Assembly (NCBI RefSeq): GCF_002754935.1
Contig: NZ_CP018092.1
Location: forward strand, 1,798,001 to 1,862,000
Length of the DNA: 64,000 nt
Direction of reading: 5' to 3'
Origin: Thermostichus lividus PCC 6715
GTDB lineage: Bacteria > Cyanobacteriota > Cyanobacteriia > Thermosynechococcales > Thermosynechococcaceae
The notes beneath the pieces are model-generated. The model did not search any database, was not told the DNA's origin, and saw only the letters and a program-made list of their open reading frames with translations. Position 1 is the stretch's first letter. Every line of letters begins with the position of its first letter. The position numbers and the translations under genes are program-made. Below are positions 22,524 to 32,787 of this stretch, in pieces.

Positions 22524-24322
22524 ATGGTAACACCTATTTCTTTTTTAGCAGAGTTAGAGCGGCTCCAGCAGGGGCGAGGGCAGGCCAACCCATGGAAGTT
22601 TTGGGGTCCCTATCTGAGTGAGCGGCAGTGGGGAACGGTACGAGAAGATTACTCGTGGGATGGCAATGCTTGGGAGTATTTTTCCCACGATCAGGCGCGA
22701 TCGCGGGCATACCGCTGGGGCGAAGATGGCCTTGGGGGGATTTGTGATGAGCAACAGCGATTGTGCTTTGCCTTAGCGCTCTGGAATGGCCAAGACCCCA
22801 TCCTCAAAGAGCGGCTATTTGGCCTCACGAATAACGAGGGGAACCGGGGTGAAGATGTCAAGGAGTACTACTTCTACCTCGACAGCACCCCTACCCATTC
22901 CTATATGAAGTACCTCTACAAATACCCCCAGCAGGCTTATCCCTACGAAGACCTCGTTATCACTAATCGCCACCGCACCCGCATAGACCTAGAGTATGAG
23001 CTTCTGGATACGGGGATTTTTGAGGGCGATCGCTACTTTGATGTGTTTATTGAATATGCCAAGGCTGCACCTAACGATCTTTTAATTCAAGTGAGTATTC
23101 ACAACCGCGGCGATCACGCGGCTGAGCTCAACGTCTTACCCACCCTCTGGTTCCGTAACACGTGGAGTTGGCACCCCGATTACACCCCCCGCAAACCGGA
23201 ACTAAAACAGATGGATGCCACTAAGGTGCGAGCACGCCATGAGGCGCTTGGCGAGTATGCATTCGTGAGCGATCGCCCCGTCCCCTTCCTATTTACTGAG
23301 AACGAAACCAACGTCGAGCGCCTCTTTAACCAGCCAAACCCCTCCCCCTACGTCAAAGATGGTATTCACCGCTACGTTATCCACGGAGAAAAGAGCGCTG
23401 TGAACCCGGGTAAGGTAGGCACCAAAGTTGCCGCCCACTACACACTCACCATTCCTGCCCAAGGGGTCGAGACCATTCAACTACGGCTATTTCAAGACGG
23501 TAGCTCCACCAGTGGTGCTTTTGGCCAAGCCTTTAACGACCAACTGCAAACTGCCATTGCCGAGGCAGACGCCTTTTACCATCACCTCATTCCTGACGAG
23601 TGCACGGCGGATCAGCGCAACATTATTCGCCAAGCCTGCGCTGGCATGCTGTGGACTAAGCAGTACTACTACTATCCCGTGAAACAGTGGCTAGAGGATA
23701 AGGTGCTGCCCCCCGATGTTGAGGAGCGAGTCATCTCCCGGAATGTCTGAGCGACTATGGCATTCGGGCGCTGTCGCGCTATCATTACGACCATCCCTAC
23801 ACCTTTCAACTCGGACGGGAAGCCTACCGCGTGACCTACGAGCCGGGGGAATCCTCCACTGGCTTATTTGGCGGGAATTCCAACTGGCGCGGCCCCATTT
23901 GGATGCCGGTGAATGCCCTACTGGTGCAGTCATTGCGGAAAATGTACGGCTATTATGGCAATGATTTTACGATTGAGTGCCCAACAGGGTCGGGGCGGTG
24001 GTTGAATTTGTGGGATGTTGCGACAGAAATTTCGCAGCGGCTGGCCAATATTTTCCTGCGGGATGAGTCTGGCCGCCGTCCACTTTACGGGGCAACTGAA
24101 ACCTTCCAACAGAATCCCCACTGGCGGGATTTAATTCTTTTTTATGAGTACTTCCACGGCGATAATGGTGCGGGGTTGGGGGCAAGTCACCAAACCGGTT
24201 GGACGGGGCTGATTGCACGGATCCTGATGGCACCCAATGTTATGGAGGCCAATGCCGTACTGGAGCAAGGATACCTGTCTGTTGCCTCTAAGGGGCTGGC
24301 AGCCTTAACTCGCACCCCATAA
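22524..24322 (+). pseudogene. MGH1-like glucosidase (GH63-related), internally deleted
   Basis: Starts at ATG 22524 (MVTPISFLAELE). The first 408 residues match the N-terminal half of a cyanobacterial glucosidase family of about 880 residues as I remember it (WGTVREDYSWDGNAWEYF, RLFGLTNNEGNRGEDVKEYYFYLD). After VISRN, at 23735-23750, the sequence jumps directly to LSDYGIRALSRYHYDHPY in another frame and runs to the family C-terminus (GLFGGNSNWRGPIW, FYEYFHGDNGAGLGASHQTGW). Roughly 280 residues forming the central catalytic barrel are missing, and the frame changes at the junction. Either a real deletion or a misassembly. Confidence 0.7.
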
Positions 24323-24345
24323 GAAATGCTCAGGCGACTGCACCA

Positions 24346-25119
24346 TTAAGCCCATGTGGAGGTTCCTAAATGGGGTGGTACGTCTTGCCAGCGACCTTGA
24401 CCCACGGCACGGAGAGCCTCTTTGAGGTCAACGGCTCCTGTATAGAGGGCTTTGCCGACGATCGCTCCCGTCAAGCCTTGCGGTTCTAGCGCCAGCAAAC
24501 TCAAAATATCGGTGAGGGAGCTAACGCCACCGGAGGCAATCACCGGGCGATCGCTGGCGGCCAATAACTGGCGCAGGGCATCGATGTTTGGGCCTTGGAG
24601 GGTGCCATCTCGCTGAATATCGGTGTAGATAAAGCCGGCCACCCCCACAGCAGCCATCTGTTGCGCTAAATCTGTTGCCAGAATGGTGGAGGTGTCTAGC
24701 CAGCCGCGAGTGGCTACGTAGCCTTGACGAGCATCTAGGCCTACCCAAATGCGCTCTGGAAATTCAGCGGCAACCTCAGCCACCAGATGGGGGTCTTCAA
24801 GGGCAATGGTGCCCAAAATGACGCGATCCACACCAAGGGAGAGCAAGTCTGTAACAGCTTGCCGCGATCGCACCCCACCCCCCACTTGCACCGGAATCTC
24901 TAGAGCTGCCACGATGGCGGTAATGATTGGGTAGTTGGTGGGTTCACCGGTTTTTGCACCATCGAGATCCACGACGTGCAGGCGAGGGGCACCCAAGGCT
25001 TGCCAGTGCTGTGCCATGCGCACTGGATCGGTCTCAAAGACCTCTACTTGGTTGTAGTCTCCCTGAAAGAGGCGAACGCACTGCCCTCCCAGCAGATCAA
25101 TGGCGGGAATGACATCCAT
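24346..25119 (-). CDS. hisA: Phosphoribosylformimino-AICAR ribotide isomerase HisA
   Basis: 257 residues. HisA isomerises ProFAR in histidine synthesis. The TIM-barrel catalytic Asp residues are visible: Asp8 (DVIPAIDLL) and GLDAR near residue 130; phosphate-binding QVGGGVR near 78 and ASGGVSS near 195. The last 20 residues are a short extension. It is convergent with the broken glucosidase, 23 bases away, and not in a his operon (hisC is far off at 56419). Confidence 0.96.
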   Translation of the reverse strand: MDVIPAIDLLGGQCVRLFQGDYNQVEVFETDPVRMAQHWQALGAPRLHVVDLDGAKTGEPTNYPIITAIVAALEIPVQVGGGVRSRQAVTDLLSLGVDRVILGTIALEDPHLVAEVAAEFPERIWVGLDARQGYVATRGWLDTSTILATDLAQQMAAVGVAGFIYTDIQRDGTLQGPNIDALRQLLAASDRPVIASGGVSSLTDILSLLALEPQGLTGAIVGKALYTGAVDLKEALRAVGQGRWQDVPPHLGTSTWA

Positions 25120-25147
25120 AGGTCACTATTGCTGAAATCAATGCCTA

Positions 25148-25519
25148 TCAATCGTAGCAGTCGCGGGGGTGATACTCTTGGCAGGTCTCACAAGGCCCCT
25201 TGGGGTTGACTGCACATCGCAGCAGGGGAGACTGGGCATTCCAACGGCAGGAGACATCCCCAATCACCCACTGCCCCGCCACAAGGTGGCGATCGCCTGC
25301 GTCATTGTTACAGAGCTGTACGTAGAGGGCAACTTTGTGCAGGTGGTACCGCCCGCCGCGAAACTGGTAGCGGTGACGGCGTTCGAGAACGGTGTAGGTT
25401 TCGCCGTCGTGATCCACACGACAGCCGGGCTGTGGCACCCAGTCTAGCTGCACCTGCCCCAGCGATCGCTCGGGGTCAATTAAATGCAATTCTGCGGGTA
25501 AATCGGTCGGCGAGGCCAT
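25148..25519 (-). CDS. DUF6464-like conserved cyanobacterial protein
   Basis: 123 residues. The middle (YTVLERRHRYQFRGGRYHLHKVALYVQ) and a C-terminal cysteine cluster (DVSCRW, LLRCAV, PCETCQEYHPRDC) resemble the cyanobacterial DUF6464 family as I recall it. The five C-terminal cysteines could bind a metal such as zinc. Function unknown. It is 28 bases upstream of hisA on the same strand. Confidence 0.6.
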   Translation of the reverse strand: MASPTDLPAELHLIDPERSLGQVQLDWVPQPGCRVDHDGETYTVLERRHRYQFRGGRYHLHKVALYVQLCNNDAGDRHLVAGQWVIGDVSCRWNAQSPLLRCAVNPKGPCETCQEYHPRDCYD

Positions 25520-25642
25520 GACACAACGGCGTGGATCCCCTCGGTGGGGTGTTCTAGACTACACTCCCCCTATGCTAACCTTGCTCTTTTCTTTATATCA
25601 ATGCTGCATCGATCTGTTGTACCAGTGTTGCGCGGCTGTTTC

Positions 25643-26029
25643 CTAGGAGGGCACTAACCACTGGGCAAGGGCAAGCCCCAATTCCACGCAGCCCAACCCC
25701 AGCAGCGGACTGCCCAACCAATAGAGCCATGCCTGTAGTGTTCTGCGCTCTCGCCAGAGGATAGCCGACTCAAGGGTAAAGGTAGAAAACGTTGTCAGGG
25801 CACCGAGAAAACCAACGGTCACCCCTTGGCTAAACCATCGCGCCATGCCAAGGTGTGTCAAACTATAGCTCAAGACTCCCATCAAAAATGCACCGCCGAG
25901 ATTCACGGTGAGGGTGCCAAAAATTGGGGTACTAAAGCGGCGATCGCTCCACAGAGCAATGTAGTAACGGCCTAAGGCACCCGGCACAGCACCGATGCTA
26001 ATGGCAATGACACTCTCAAGGGGTGGCAT
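25643..26029 (-). CDS. crcB: Fluoride-channel family protein CrcB/Fluc, second copy
   Basis: 128 residues, four hydrophobic helices. Fluc channels are dual-topology dimers that leak fluoride out of the cell. Seen: GAVPGALGRYYIALW, the TLTVNLGGAFLMG helix (N-S/T-G-type pore motif) and GFLGALTTFSTFTLE, whose TTFSTF carries the phenylalanine box. It overlaps the end of the upstream crcB by 14 bases, so the two subunits are probably made together as a heterodimer. Confidence 0.9.
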   Translation of the reverse strand: MPPLESVIAISIGAVPGALGRYYIALWSDRRFSTPIFGTLTVNLGGAFLMGVLSYSLTHLGMARWFSQGVTVGFLGALTTFSTFTLESAILWRERRTLQAWLYWLGSPLLGLGCVELGLALAQWLVPS

Positions 26030-26447
26030 TGGGATTCTCCCAGCGATCTAAGCACCACAGGGTTAGCCCAGTGCCCAACTGCAGTGCCCCTAACCCCAAC
26101 CCCGTACTGCCCAGCCAGTAGAGCATCTCACCGCTGAAGTTCCGTGCCGCCACTAGCTGGGTCTGGTCTAGCTCGTAGGAGGAGAAGGTGGTGTAAGACC
26201 CTAAAAAACCGGTGGTCAACAGCAGCCGCAGATCTGGGTGCAGGGTAAAGGTACGGGCAAACCCCAGCGGGGCGATCGCCCCCATGAGAAAACAGCCAGT
26301 CACATTGACGATGAGGGTGGGCACCGGTAACCCAGACGGGAAAAGAGGCTCTAGATACGCTTCCACAAGAAACCGGCTTAACGCCCCTGGAATTGCGCCC
26401 AAGGCCACCGCCAAGGCTGGGCGCAGCACGGGATGAATCGTGATCAC
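26016..26447 (-). CDS. crcB: Fluoride-channel family protein CrcB/Fluc, first copy
   Basis: 143 residues with the same pattern: GAIPGALSRFLVE, LIVNVTGCFLMGA and GFLGSYTTFSSYELD. The ATG overlaps the end of the antiporter gene by 4 bases, and its own end overlaps the second crcB. The pair differs in sequence, typical of heterodimeric Fluc channels. I looked for a fluoride riboswitch at the head of the operon and did not see one. Confidence 0.9.
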   Translation of the reverse strand: MITIHPVLRPALAVALGAIPGALSRFLVEAYLEPLFPSGLPVPTLIVNVTGCFLMGAIAPLGFARTFTLHPDLRLLLTTGFLGSYTTFSSYELDQTQLVAARNFSGEMLYWLGSTGLGLGALQLGTGLTLWCLDRWENPNATP

Positions 26448-28056
26448 GATCTCGCCTCCTCCACAATCAGTACCGGACGGGTGGATGCCTCAAGAATACT
26501 CTGGCACACCGACCCCATCAATACCCGCTTGAACGCGCCTTGGCCATGCTTACCGAGAATAATCTCTGCCACATTGTACAGTTGGGCTGTAGCTAGGATG
26601 GCTTCGGTCACCGGCCCTGCAGTGACAATCAGCCGGTGGCGAATATCCGCAAGGAACTGGTTGGCGTAGGCTTCAATGGTGGCAACCGCCTTGGGGTCAG
26701 GGACATCCTGCACATGGAGGACAATCACTTCCGCATCGGCGCGCCGCGCTAATTCCGCCGTCTTTTGCAGCACTGTCGCTGTAACGCTGGAAGTATCCAC
26801 CGGTGCCAGCAGGACAATACGCGGCTGCAGCAGCACTTTCGTCGGATCCACCTCCCCCTTTTGCAGTAGTTTGGGGGCAAAGGTGGGAATCGCCCACGCC
26901 CCCAAAGGCGCAGTCACAAGGATCGAGAGAACGGCGATCGCCAGCATTGTCTCGCCCCCGGCGATACCGGCACTCAAGGGAAGCGCACCAATCGCCGCTT
27001 GCACCGTTGCCTTGGCGGAATTACCAGGAAGTAAAAATAATCGTTCGGCAGGAGTCCAATTACTGCCCAAGGTGGAGAGATACCAGCCCAGACCCCGGCC
27101 AATCAACGTTCCCACCAGCAAAATCAGTAGCCCTATCCCTAGGGACTGCTCCAAAACCCCCAACTGAACACTAGCGCCCAGGAGCACAAACAGAAAAATT
27201 TCTGCCACCTGCCACAGTACATCAAAGCCCCCCCGCAACTGCCGTGCTAAGGGAGCATCCATGTCGATAAGGAAAAAGCCTGCACTCATCACCGCCAAAT
27301 AGCCCGAAAATAGGGGAAGTCGAGGAGCCAAGCCCACCGCTGCCAAGGCCACCCCTGCGGTCACTAGAGTCGTTTGCACGCGGTTCTGCGCCCAATGTTG
27401 CCGCACCAGCAAGAGCACCAGTGCCCGTGCCAACCCATAGCCCACAATCAACCCGCCGCCAATTTCCAGCAGTGCTTGCACCGTCACCGCGACTGCGGGG
27501 GCAACCCATCGAACGGAAGCCCCCCCTGTTCCGTTCCCATAAGTAAGCTAAACAGCAGCAACACCAGCACATCCGACAGGGCACTGCCAGAGAGGATGGC
27601 ATCACTAATTCCCTTATCTACCCCCCAACCCAAACTCTTGAGCCGCAGCATCCCCGGCACAATGACTGCGGGAGACTCCGGTGCCACGATCGCCCCCAAC
27701 AATAGCCCCTGCCGCAGATCGAAACCCAGTAGCACCATCGCCACAAGAGCCACCACCGCCATTTCACACAATGCCGGTAAAATTCCTAGGCGCAGTGCCA
27801 CCGTTCCCTGCTGTGCCAACTTCTGACGGTCGAGACCTAACCCCGCCTTCATCAAAATCACCATCACCGCAACAGCGCGGAACACCGGTGCTGCTGTCAA
27901 CACATCCGGGTGCAATAGGTTCATCACCGCGGGGCCTAGGAGAATGCCAACCAAAATCATGCCAATCAGAGCCGGTGCGCCTAGCCGCCGTACCAATTGA
28001 CCACTAAAAAAGCCCAACACCAAGATCAGGGCAAGGGTTTCGAGGGGAGTTGACAT
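26444..28056 (-). CDS. CPA-type Na+/H+ antiporter with C-terminal universal-stress domain (one apparent frameshift)
   Basis: Read as one gene of about 537 residues from ATG 28056 (MSTPLETLALILVLG). Residues about 5-390 are a multi-helix cation/proton antiporter core (LGAPALIGMILVGILLGPA, IVAPESPAVIVPG). The last 140 residues are a UspA-like nucleotide-binding domain (VLLAPVDTSSVT, ILGKHGQGAFKRVLMGS). One G is missing in a C7 run on the plus strand (27520-27526); restoring it joins MGTEQGGASVRWVAP to VTVQALLE. As written, the two halves abut as TGA/GTG, so two polypeptides are also conceivable. First gene of an operon with two crcB genes. Confidence 0.8.
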
Positions 28057-28144
28057 GGTAGTAAGCTTAGTCTTAGCAGCAATTCCTACCATACTGGATA
28101 GCAGAACGGTGACGAATCCAAGAGCCGCTAGCATTCACCGTCAA

Positions 28145-28592
28145 TCCCTTATAGACGGTGTGGGCGGGCTAAAACCCCTCCGCTTTAGCGAGGGGATACA
28201 GCCAACTCAGGGGGCTTTAGCCCTCTCTGTGTGTTAAACTAAAGACGTGGAAAGTAGGCGTATCAACTACGCGAAGAGACATCCTAGTACGGAGAAATCC
28301 CGGCAAGTAAGTCACTACCGCTTTAGCGGCAAGCCTAAACCACTGCAAGCAATGGCAGGATGTTGAGCGTATCGAATTGGCTAGTGTTGAAAAGCGCGAA
28401 ACCACGAACCGAAACATAAACGTAGTCCCAATAGCGGAAATGCTTGAGGTGAGTAGGGGGTCTTTGACTGCCCCCACCCGCATTAAGTTGTGGGTGACAG
28501 CTCAAGGGAAAAGCGAAGCAACGCGGCTTCAGCCCGTTGCGTAGCATCCTTTGGGAATCCCCTCTCTTTCAAGGAGGGGAGAAGTCAAAAGT
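28145..28592 (+). mobile_element. Degraded IS200/IS605-family element
   Basis: Left-end-like hairpin CCCCTCCGCTTTAGCGAGGGG at 28176-28196 and a second at 28208-28225. The right end is a hairpin CCCCTCTCTTTCAAGGAGGGG at about 28559-28580 followed by AGAAGTCAA. Between them, an open stretch of 53 codons (28386-28544, VEKRETTNRNINVV...LQPVA) looks like a decayed tail of a TnpB-type protein, though I am not sure of that. No intact transposase. The right end lies about 30 bases before the Anbu start codon. Confidence 0.55.
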
Positions 28593-28620
28593 GCTGGCTC
28601 ATTTGCGGAGCGCCCTTTAG

Positions 28621-29412
28621 ATGACGTACTGCTTGGGAATTCTCACCACATCGGGGTTAGTGATGGCGGCAGACTCTCGCACCAATGCGGGAGTGGATTA
28701 TATTTCCACCTATCAAAAACTCTTTGACTTTTCGGTGCCCGGTGAGCGGGTGATTGTCATTTGTACAGCGGGCAATCTCTCGATTACTCAAGAAGTATTG
28801 ACGCTGATCCGCCGCGATCTGAAGGGGCAGTTAGAGCATAGCCTGAATACCCTACCCAATATGTACGAGGTGGTGCGCTATGTGGGCAGCAAGCTGCGGG
28901 AGGTAAGCGATACCCATCGGCCATGGTTAAGCAAGGACAACATTGACCACCAGTGTACATTTTTGGTAGGGGGGCAAATTCGCGGTGAAGAGCCGTTTTT
29001 ATACCTCATTTACAGCCAAGGCAATTTCCTGCAAGCCACTCCAGAAACCCCATTCCTCCAAATTGGCGAAACCAAGTATGGCAAACCAATTCTAGACCGG
29101 ACACTGCGGTTTGACACACCAGTGGATGCTGCGGCAAAGTATGCCTTGCTGTCCTTAGACTCAACCATGAAATCGAATATTTCCGTGGGGCCGCCCCTCG
29201 ATTTGATTATGTACCGTACCAATAGCTTTGAAATTGGCCACCGCGCGGAATTTGTGTTGGGGGATCCCTTTTTGGTGAAGGTGCGCAAGTTTTGGGAGGC
29301 GTCTTTGCGGCGTGCCTTTGAAGAGATGCCAGACATCGAGTGGAATCGCTCTCATTCGTCTCCCTCGTCGTCGCTGGTGTTACCTGTCCCGGATGCGATC
29401 GCGACGGATTAG
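28621..29412 (+). CDS. Anbu-type (HslV-like) proteasome-related peptidase
   Basis: 263 residues. [33 protein letters not shown] is the hallmark N-terminus of Anbu, the ancestral beta-subunit of the proteasome/HslV family; after Met removal, Thr2 would be the nucleophile, with the Asp in ADSRTNAG and a basic residue downstream completing the site. [10 protein letters not shown] and CTFLVGGQI fit the fold. The last 40 residues are Ser-rich and variable. In other bacteria Anbu sits with transglutaminase and ATP-grasp genes; none is here. Followed 14 bases later by a ferredoxin-like gene. Confidence 0.88.
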   Translation: MTYCLGILTTSGLVMAADSRTNAGVDYISTYQKLFDFSVPGERVIVICTAGNLSITQEVLTLIRRDLKGQLEHSLNTLPNMYEVVRYVGSKLREVSDTHRPWLSKDNIDHQCTFLVGGQIRGEEPFLYLIYSQGNFLQATPETPFLQIGETKYGKPILDRTLRFDTPVDAAAKYALLSLDSTMKSNISVGPPLDLIMYRTNSFEIGHRAEFVLGDPFLVKVRKFWEASLRRAFEEMPDIEWNRSHSSPSSSLVLPVPDAIATD

Positions 29413-29426
29413 GAGAGCGCGTACCC

Positions 29427-29831
29427 ATGGATACAGGGTTGGCACAACAAATTGCGGCATTGGGGCTGGGGCATATTCGGCGGCATCTTTTCCTGTGTGC
29501 GGATCAAACAAAGCCGCTTTGCTGCTCTAAGGAGGTGGGGCTAGCGGCGTGGGACTATCTAAAGCAACGCCTAAAAGACTTGGAACTAGATCACCCCCAG
29601 CCGCAGGGGTGTATTTTCCGCACTAAGGCGAATTGTTTACGGGTGTGTCGGCAGGGGCCGATTCTGGTGGTCTATCCCGATGGGGTGTGGTACCACTCCG
29701 CAACCCCTGAGGTGATTGAGCGGGTGATTCAGGAGCATGTGCTGGGGGGGCAAATCGTCCAAGAGTATCTGCTGGCATCACCTGAGCGCGAAACAGGAGG
29801 CGATCGCCCCACCAATAGCCCTGATGGGTGA
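29427..29831 (+). CDS. Thioredoxin-like [2Fe-2S] ferredoxin-domain protein
   Basis: 134 residues from ATG 29427; the open frame begins at 29340 inside Anbu, but the family start is [15 protein letters not shown]. Four cluster cysteines fit the thioredoxin-like ferredoxin fold: [10 protein letters not shown] near residue 26 and CLRVCRQGP near residue 73. [24 protein letters not shown] is the usual C-terminal part. Electron partner unknown. Its last 200 bases overlap the reading frame of the gene on the other strand. Confidence 0.85.
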   Translation: MDTGLAQQIAALGLGHIRRHLFLCADQTKPLCCSKEVGLAAWDYLKQRLKDLELDHPQPQGCIFRTKANCLRVCRQGPILVVYPDGVWYHSATPEVIERVIQEHVLGGQIVQEYLLASPERETGGDRPTNSPDG

Positions 29832-30300
29832 TGCGAACGGGGGTGCCTTCTTGCAGCTGACCTGAATCACTCTGGTGCTGCTGGGGGTCAAAGGGGACAA
29901 TGGCTCCCACCTCGCCAATAGGCGTCACACCCCACTGGTCTAGTAGCTGAAAGATGGGTTTGACAAGGGGCAAGATGCGCTGGGCAGGGGCAGCCGGGTT
30001 TTGGGTGGCCGCATGGGCTGCCGTGGGCCAAAAGCGCAAAAACGGCTCTAGGGTGTGCAGGGCACGGTACTGGAGGTCAGCCTCGATCGCCGGGGCATCG
30101 TAGAGCCACTGCCAAAAGGCTAAAGGAGACAGTGACAAGATTCGGGCAAGGTGCTCAAGGGTCTCAAGGCGCAGCCGTTGCAGATCCCCAACCCAGATGG
30201 CATGGCTTTGGGCACGGGTAAAGCCATAGCGGCGCAGATGACTTTTGCAGGTAATGCCAAGGCTGGCAAGACGGGACTGGAGTTTGCTCGCAGGGTGCAT
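29623..30300 (-). CDS. GrpE-like domain protein with N-terminal helical DNA-binding-like region; C-terminus doubtful
   Basis: 225 residues as open. Residues about 1-75 look like an XRE-style helix-turn-helix region ([15 protein letters not shown]); residues about 110-172 ([33 protein letters not shown], then [14 protein letters not shown]) resemble the beta-wing of GrpE nucleotide-exchange factors, seen in a cyanobacterial family. After RAQV the frame runs 50 more Pro/Ala-rich residues antisense to the ferredoxin gene. A TGA lies in the next frame exactly there (about 29780), so an indel may have removed the true stop. The gene starts 3 bases after the end of the ABC ATPase gene. Confidence 0.6.
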   Translation of the reverse strand: MHPASKLQSRLASLGITCKSHLRRYGFTRAQSHAIWVGDLQRLRLETLEHLARILSLSPLAFWQWLYDAPAIEADLQYRALHTLEPFLRFWPTAAHAATQNPAAPAQRILPLVKPIFQLLDQWGVTPIGEVGAIVPFDPQQHQSDSGQLQEGTPVRITHQGYWWGDRLLFRAQVMPADTLGRFAPPAHAPESPAQSPQGLRSGTTPHRDRPPESAPADTPVNNSP

Positions 30301-30302
30301 AG

Positions 30303-31493
30303 TTACATGAGTCGCTGACCGCTGTGATCATCAAAGAAATGCAGGTGCGCTGGGTCGGGGTGCAGGTACAGGCGATCGCCCCGGCCAATGGCATGGTGGC
30401 CACTGAGCCGCACCCGCCATGGGGTTGCACTGTGCTCGAGGTGAACCGTCAGCCCTGTTTCGTGGCCGAGGGATTCGACGAAAGCAACCTCAACTGCAAT
30501 GGCTGATTCAGTAGCGGTTCCTAAGCGTAAATGTTCAGGGCGGATGCCGAGCCACACTTGCCTTTCGCGGCAGGCACCGAAGAGAGCCTGCTGTTGTTGT
30601 GTGAGGGGATACTGCCATCCGTTGGCTTGGATGCCAGTCGCCGTTACGGTCACCGGTAAAAAGTTCATGGGAGGAGAGCCAATAAACTCAGCAACAAAGC
30701 GGTTGGCGGGGTGTTGATACAGTTCAAGGGGAGCAGCAATTTGCTGAATTTTGCCTTGATTGAGCACGACGATGCGATCGCCCATGGTCATGGCCTCGGT
30801 TTGATCATGGGTGACATAGAGAGTGGTGACCCCTAGCTGCTGCTGGAGTTGAACAATTTGGCCACGGGTTTCGGTGCGCAGCTTCGCATCCAAATTGGAG
30901 AGGGGCTCATCCATTAAAAAAACCTGCGGATTGCGGGCCATGGCTCGCCCCAGCGCCACCCGCTGTTTCTGCCCGCCGGAAAGTTGTTTGGGGTAGCGCC
31001 ACAACAAATGGTCAATTTGCAACATCTGGGCAATGGTGACGACCCGCTGATGGATCGCACGCTCCCGGGCAAAGGAACATTGCAATCCCTTGGGCAGTGG
31101 GCGGGTCCAGCGGGTGAGGGTGGCCTCAAGCGGGGCAGGCAGGAGACTGCCGACATTGATTTGGGGGCTGCGACGCAGGCCAAACGCTAAATTGTCATAG
31201 ACCGTCAGGTGGGGGTAGAGGGCATAACTTTGAAAGACCATGGCAATGTCGCGGGCTTTGGGAGGTAGGCCATTGACGATGCGATCGCCCACCCAAATGG
31301 TTCCCTGCGTCGGCTGATCTAAGCCAGCAATTAAGCGCAGTAACGTACTTTTGCCGCAGCCAGACGGCCCCACCAATACTAAGAACTCCCCCGCGGCGAT
31401 CGTGAGATCAATGCTGTCAAGAACGGTGACCTCACCGCCCCGCTGCGGATCGCGATACATTTTTGTTAGTTGTTCAAGCCGTACACCACTCAC
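30303..31493 (-). CDS. MalK/UgpC-type ABC transporter ATP-binding protein
   Basis: 396 residues. Walker [10 protein letters not shown] at about 42, Q-loop [13 protein letters not shown], signature [14 protein letters not shown], Walker [13 protein letters not shown], and a C-terminal TOBE/regulatory domain (GIRPEHLRL) place it with sugar or osmolyte importers of the MalK class. Between the Q-loop and the signature there is an extra stretch of about 40 residues (from [11 protein letters not shown] to [11 protein letters not shown]) that typical MalK proteins lack. No permease genes lie next to it, so it probably serves permeases encoded elsewhere. Confidence 0.9.
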   Translation of the reverse strand: MSGVRLEQLTKMYRDPQRGGEVTVLDSIDLTIAAGEFLVLVGPSGCGKSTLLRLIAGLDQPTQGTIWVGDRIVNGLPPKARDIAMVFQSYALYPHLTVYDNLAFGLRRSPQINVGSLLPAPLEATLTRWTRPLPKGLQCSFARERAIHQRVVTIAQMLQIDHLLWRYPKQLSGGQKQRVALGRAMARNPQVFLMDEPLSNLDAKLRTETRGQIVQLQQQLGVTTLYVTHDQTEAMTMGDRIVVLNQGKIQQIAAPLELYQHPANRFVAEFIGSPPMNFLPVTVTATGIQANGWQYPLTQQQQALFGACRERQVWLGIRPEHLRLGTATESAIAVEVAFVESLGHETGLTVHLEHSATPWRVRLSGHHAIGRGDRLYLHPDPAHLHFFDDHSGQRLM

Positions 31494-31498
31494 GATCG

Positions 31499-32470
31499 CT
31501 ATCCTTCTTTGACCATGCGGGCAATCGTTTCCGCCCGTAGGTAGGGGTCAGGACCAAAGGGTAGAATCTCATAGACGTCATTTTCTGGCAAGCGCATGAG
31601 TTGCACAGAGTCCTCCTCCCGGTAAATGACATAGACCCCCGGCGACCACGTCTTGGCACTGCGAACCGGCACTGGCACATCGCGGCGCTCCTCCCCCGCG
31701 CAGGCCAGCCGCACCACAGTGGTCTTTGGCCGGTAAACAACCTGCTCCTCACCGGTTTGGCGATCGCGAGTGCGCTTAAACAAGAAGCGATCGAGCGCCC
31801 GCGGCAGAATTTCTGTTTCTGTGCCCCCAAGCTCTAAATTGAGATCAAGGAGCTGATCCTCTAGGGTGTATTCAATGATCTGCGGTTCTGGCCTTAATGG
31901 TTGTGAATGCACTTCCGTTGTTTCAGCAGTGGCGGTGGTGGCCGCTGGTTTCACCTTTTGGACAATCTGGCTGATGTATTCCAAGTCCACCGTTGTTACT
32001 TTTTTGAAGGTGACAAACCACGAGAGCAAACTCAGGGCGATCGCCGGCTCAAGGGCAGTGATAAAGCCGTCCAAATCCAGATCATCCAGCCGAATCGCCC
32101 TCAGGGCAGCCTCGGTCTGACCCAGTACGACTGCTTCATCAAGCACAGTTAATTGCTTCAGGCTACTATAGAGCAAACGCAGATCAATCGTTTCTTGACT
32201 GCCCTGGGTAGAAATGCGGTAGGTAATGTCGTAGAGCCAATCTATCGTGACAATATCATGGCTGAGCATCCATAGGGCAACGTTAAACGCCGTTTGGGGA
32301 AAGGCCGCTTGGGCAATACTCTTGACAATCACTTGGGCGCGATCGCGGCTTAGCAGGGCAAGCAGCGCATCCTGCTTCTCAGCCTTGGTTGTGAGAGCAC
32401 CATAACCAAGGAGGGCATTAAATAGCTCTTGGTCGCTGGGGAGCAACCGTACGGCAGCCGGGGGAGTCAT
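31499..32470 (-). CDS. Conserved hypothetical protein
   Basis: 323 residues from ATG 32470 ([17 protein letters not shown]); the frame stays open to 32599 but that extension is not convincing. The first 180 residues are helical with several leucine-rich segments; around residue 190-205 is a Thr/Ala linker ([13 protein letters not shown]); the C-terminal 120 residues have more strand character ([37 protein letters not shown]). No signal peptide and no catalytic motif recognised. It ends 5 bases before the ABC ATPase start, suggesting co-transcription. Confidence 0.65.
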   Translation of the reverse strand: MTPPAAVRLLPSDQELFNALLGYGALTTKAEKQDALLALLSRDRAQVIVKSIAQAAFPQTAFNVALWMLSHDIVTIDWLYDITYRISTQGSQETIDLRLLYSSLKQLTVLDEAVVLGQTEAALRAIRLDDLDLDGFITALEPAIALSLLSWFVTFKKVTTVDLEYISQIVQKVKPAATTATAETTEVHSQPLRPEPQIIEYTLEDQLLDLNLELGGTETEILPRALDRFLFKRTRDRQTGEEQVVYRPKTTVVRLACAGEERRDVPVPVRSAKTWSPGVYVIYREEDSVQLMRLPENDVYEILPFGPDPYLRAETIARMVKEG

Positions 32471-32574
32471 ATGCAATAGGTTACCCAAACGCTCCGAAGA
32501 ATATAGCTGGTTAATTACACTCTTCCTCGCTTCGCCCAGAAGAGGATGCCTCAGGGGTTTACTCCAATATGGAA

Positions 32575-32787
32575 CTAGGTTGTTACGCCTATCACGCAAT
32601 CAATCGCTGATCTTTTTTGCTCAAGTAACTCGCTGTTGTAAAAAGGGAGTAAGTTTATTTTACCGTCAAACCGCCAGCCTAAGACAGCTAAGCGACAAGC
32701 TCCAAATCCCCTAAAAAGCTTGATGAATTCCCTATGGCCGATGCTTCCATTCACACCCAGTTCGGATATTTTTTTAAGCACGGTCAA
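32575..32787 (-). CDS. Small hypothetical ORF
   Basis: 70 codons, start overlapping the end of the coiled-coil ORF by 14 bases. The peptide (GACRLAVLGWRFDGKINLLPF in its middle) resembles nothing I know. It could be an unrecognised small gene or the shifted tail of its neighbour. It lies in a region rich in IS debris; low confidence that it is expressed. Confidence 0.3.
   Translation of the reverse strand: MTVLKKISELGVNGSIGHREFIKLFRGFGACRLAVLGWRFDGKINLLPFYNSELLEQKRSAIDCVIGVTT

Noticed and set aside
26444-27487. A separate 347-residue gene starting at GTG 27487
   Set aside because: Adding one G in the C7 run joins it in frame to the upstream antiporter half, and the join lies within the membrane domain.
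28057-28150. Fluoride riboswitch at the head of the antiporter/crcB operon
   Set aside because: I did not find the GATGG and CTGATGACTCCTAC-like blocks of the crcB motif on the minus strand.
28217-28547. Two leftward ORFs of 88 and 70 residues
   Set aside because: They are antisense to IS200/IS605 debris and carry no recognisable domain.
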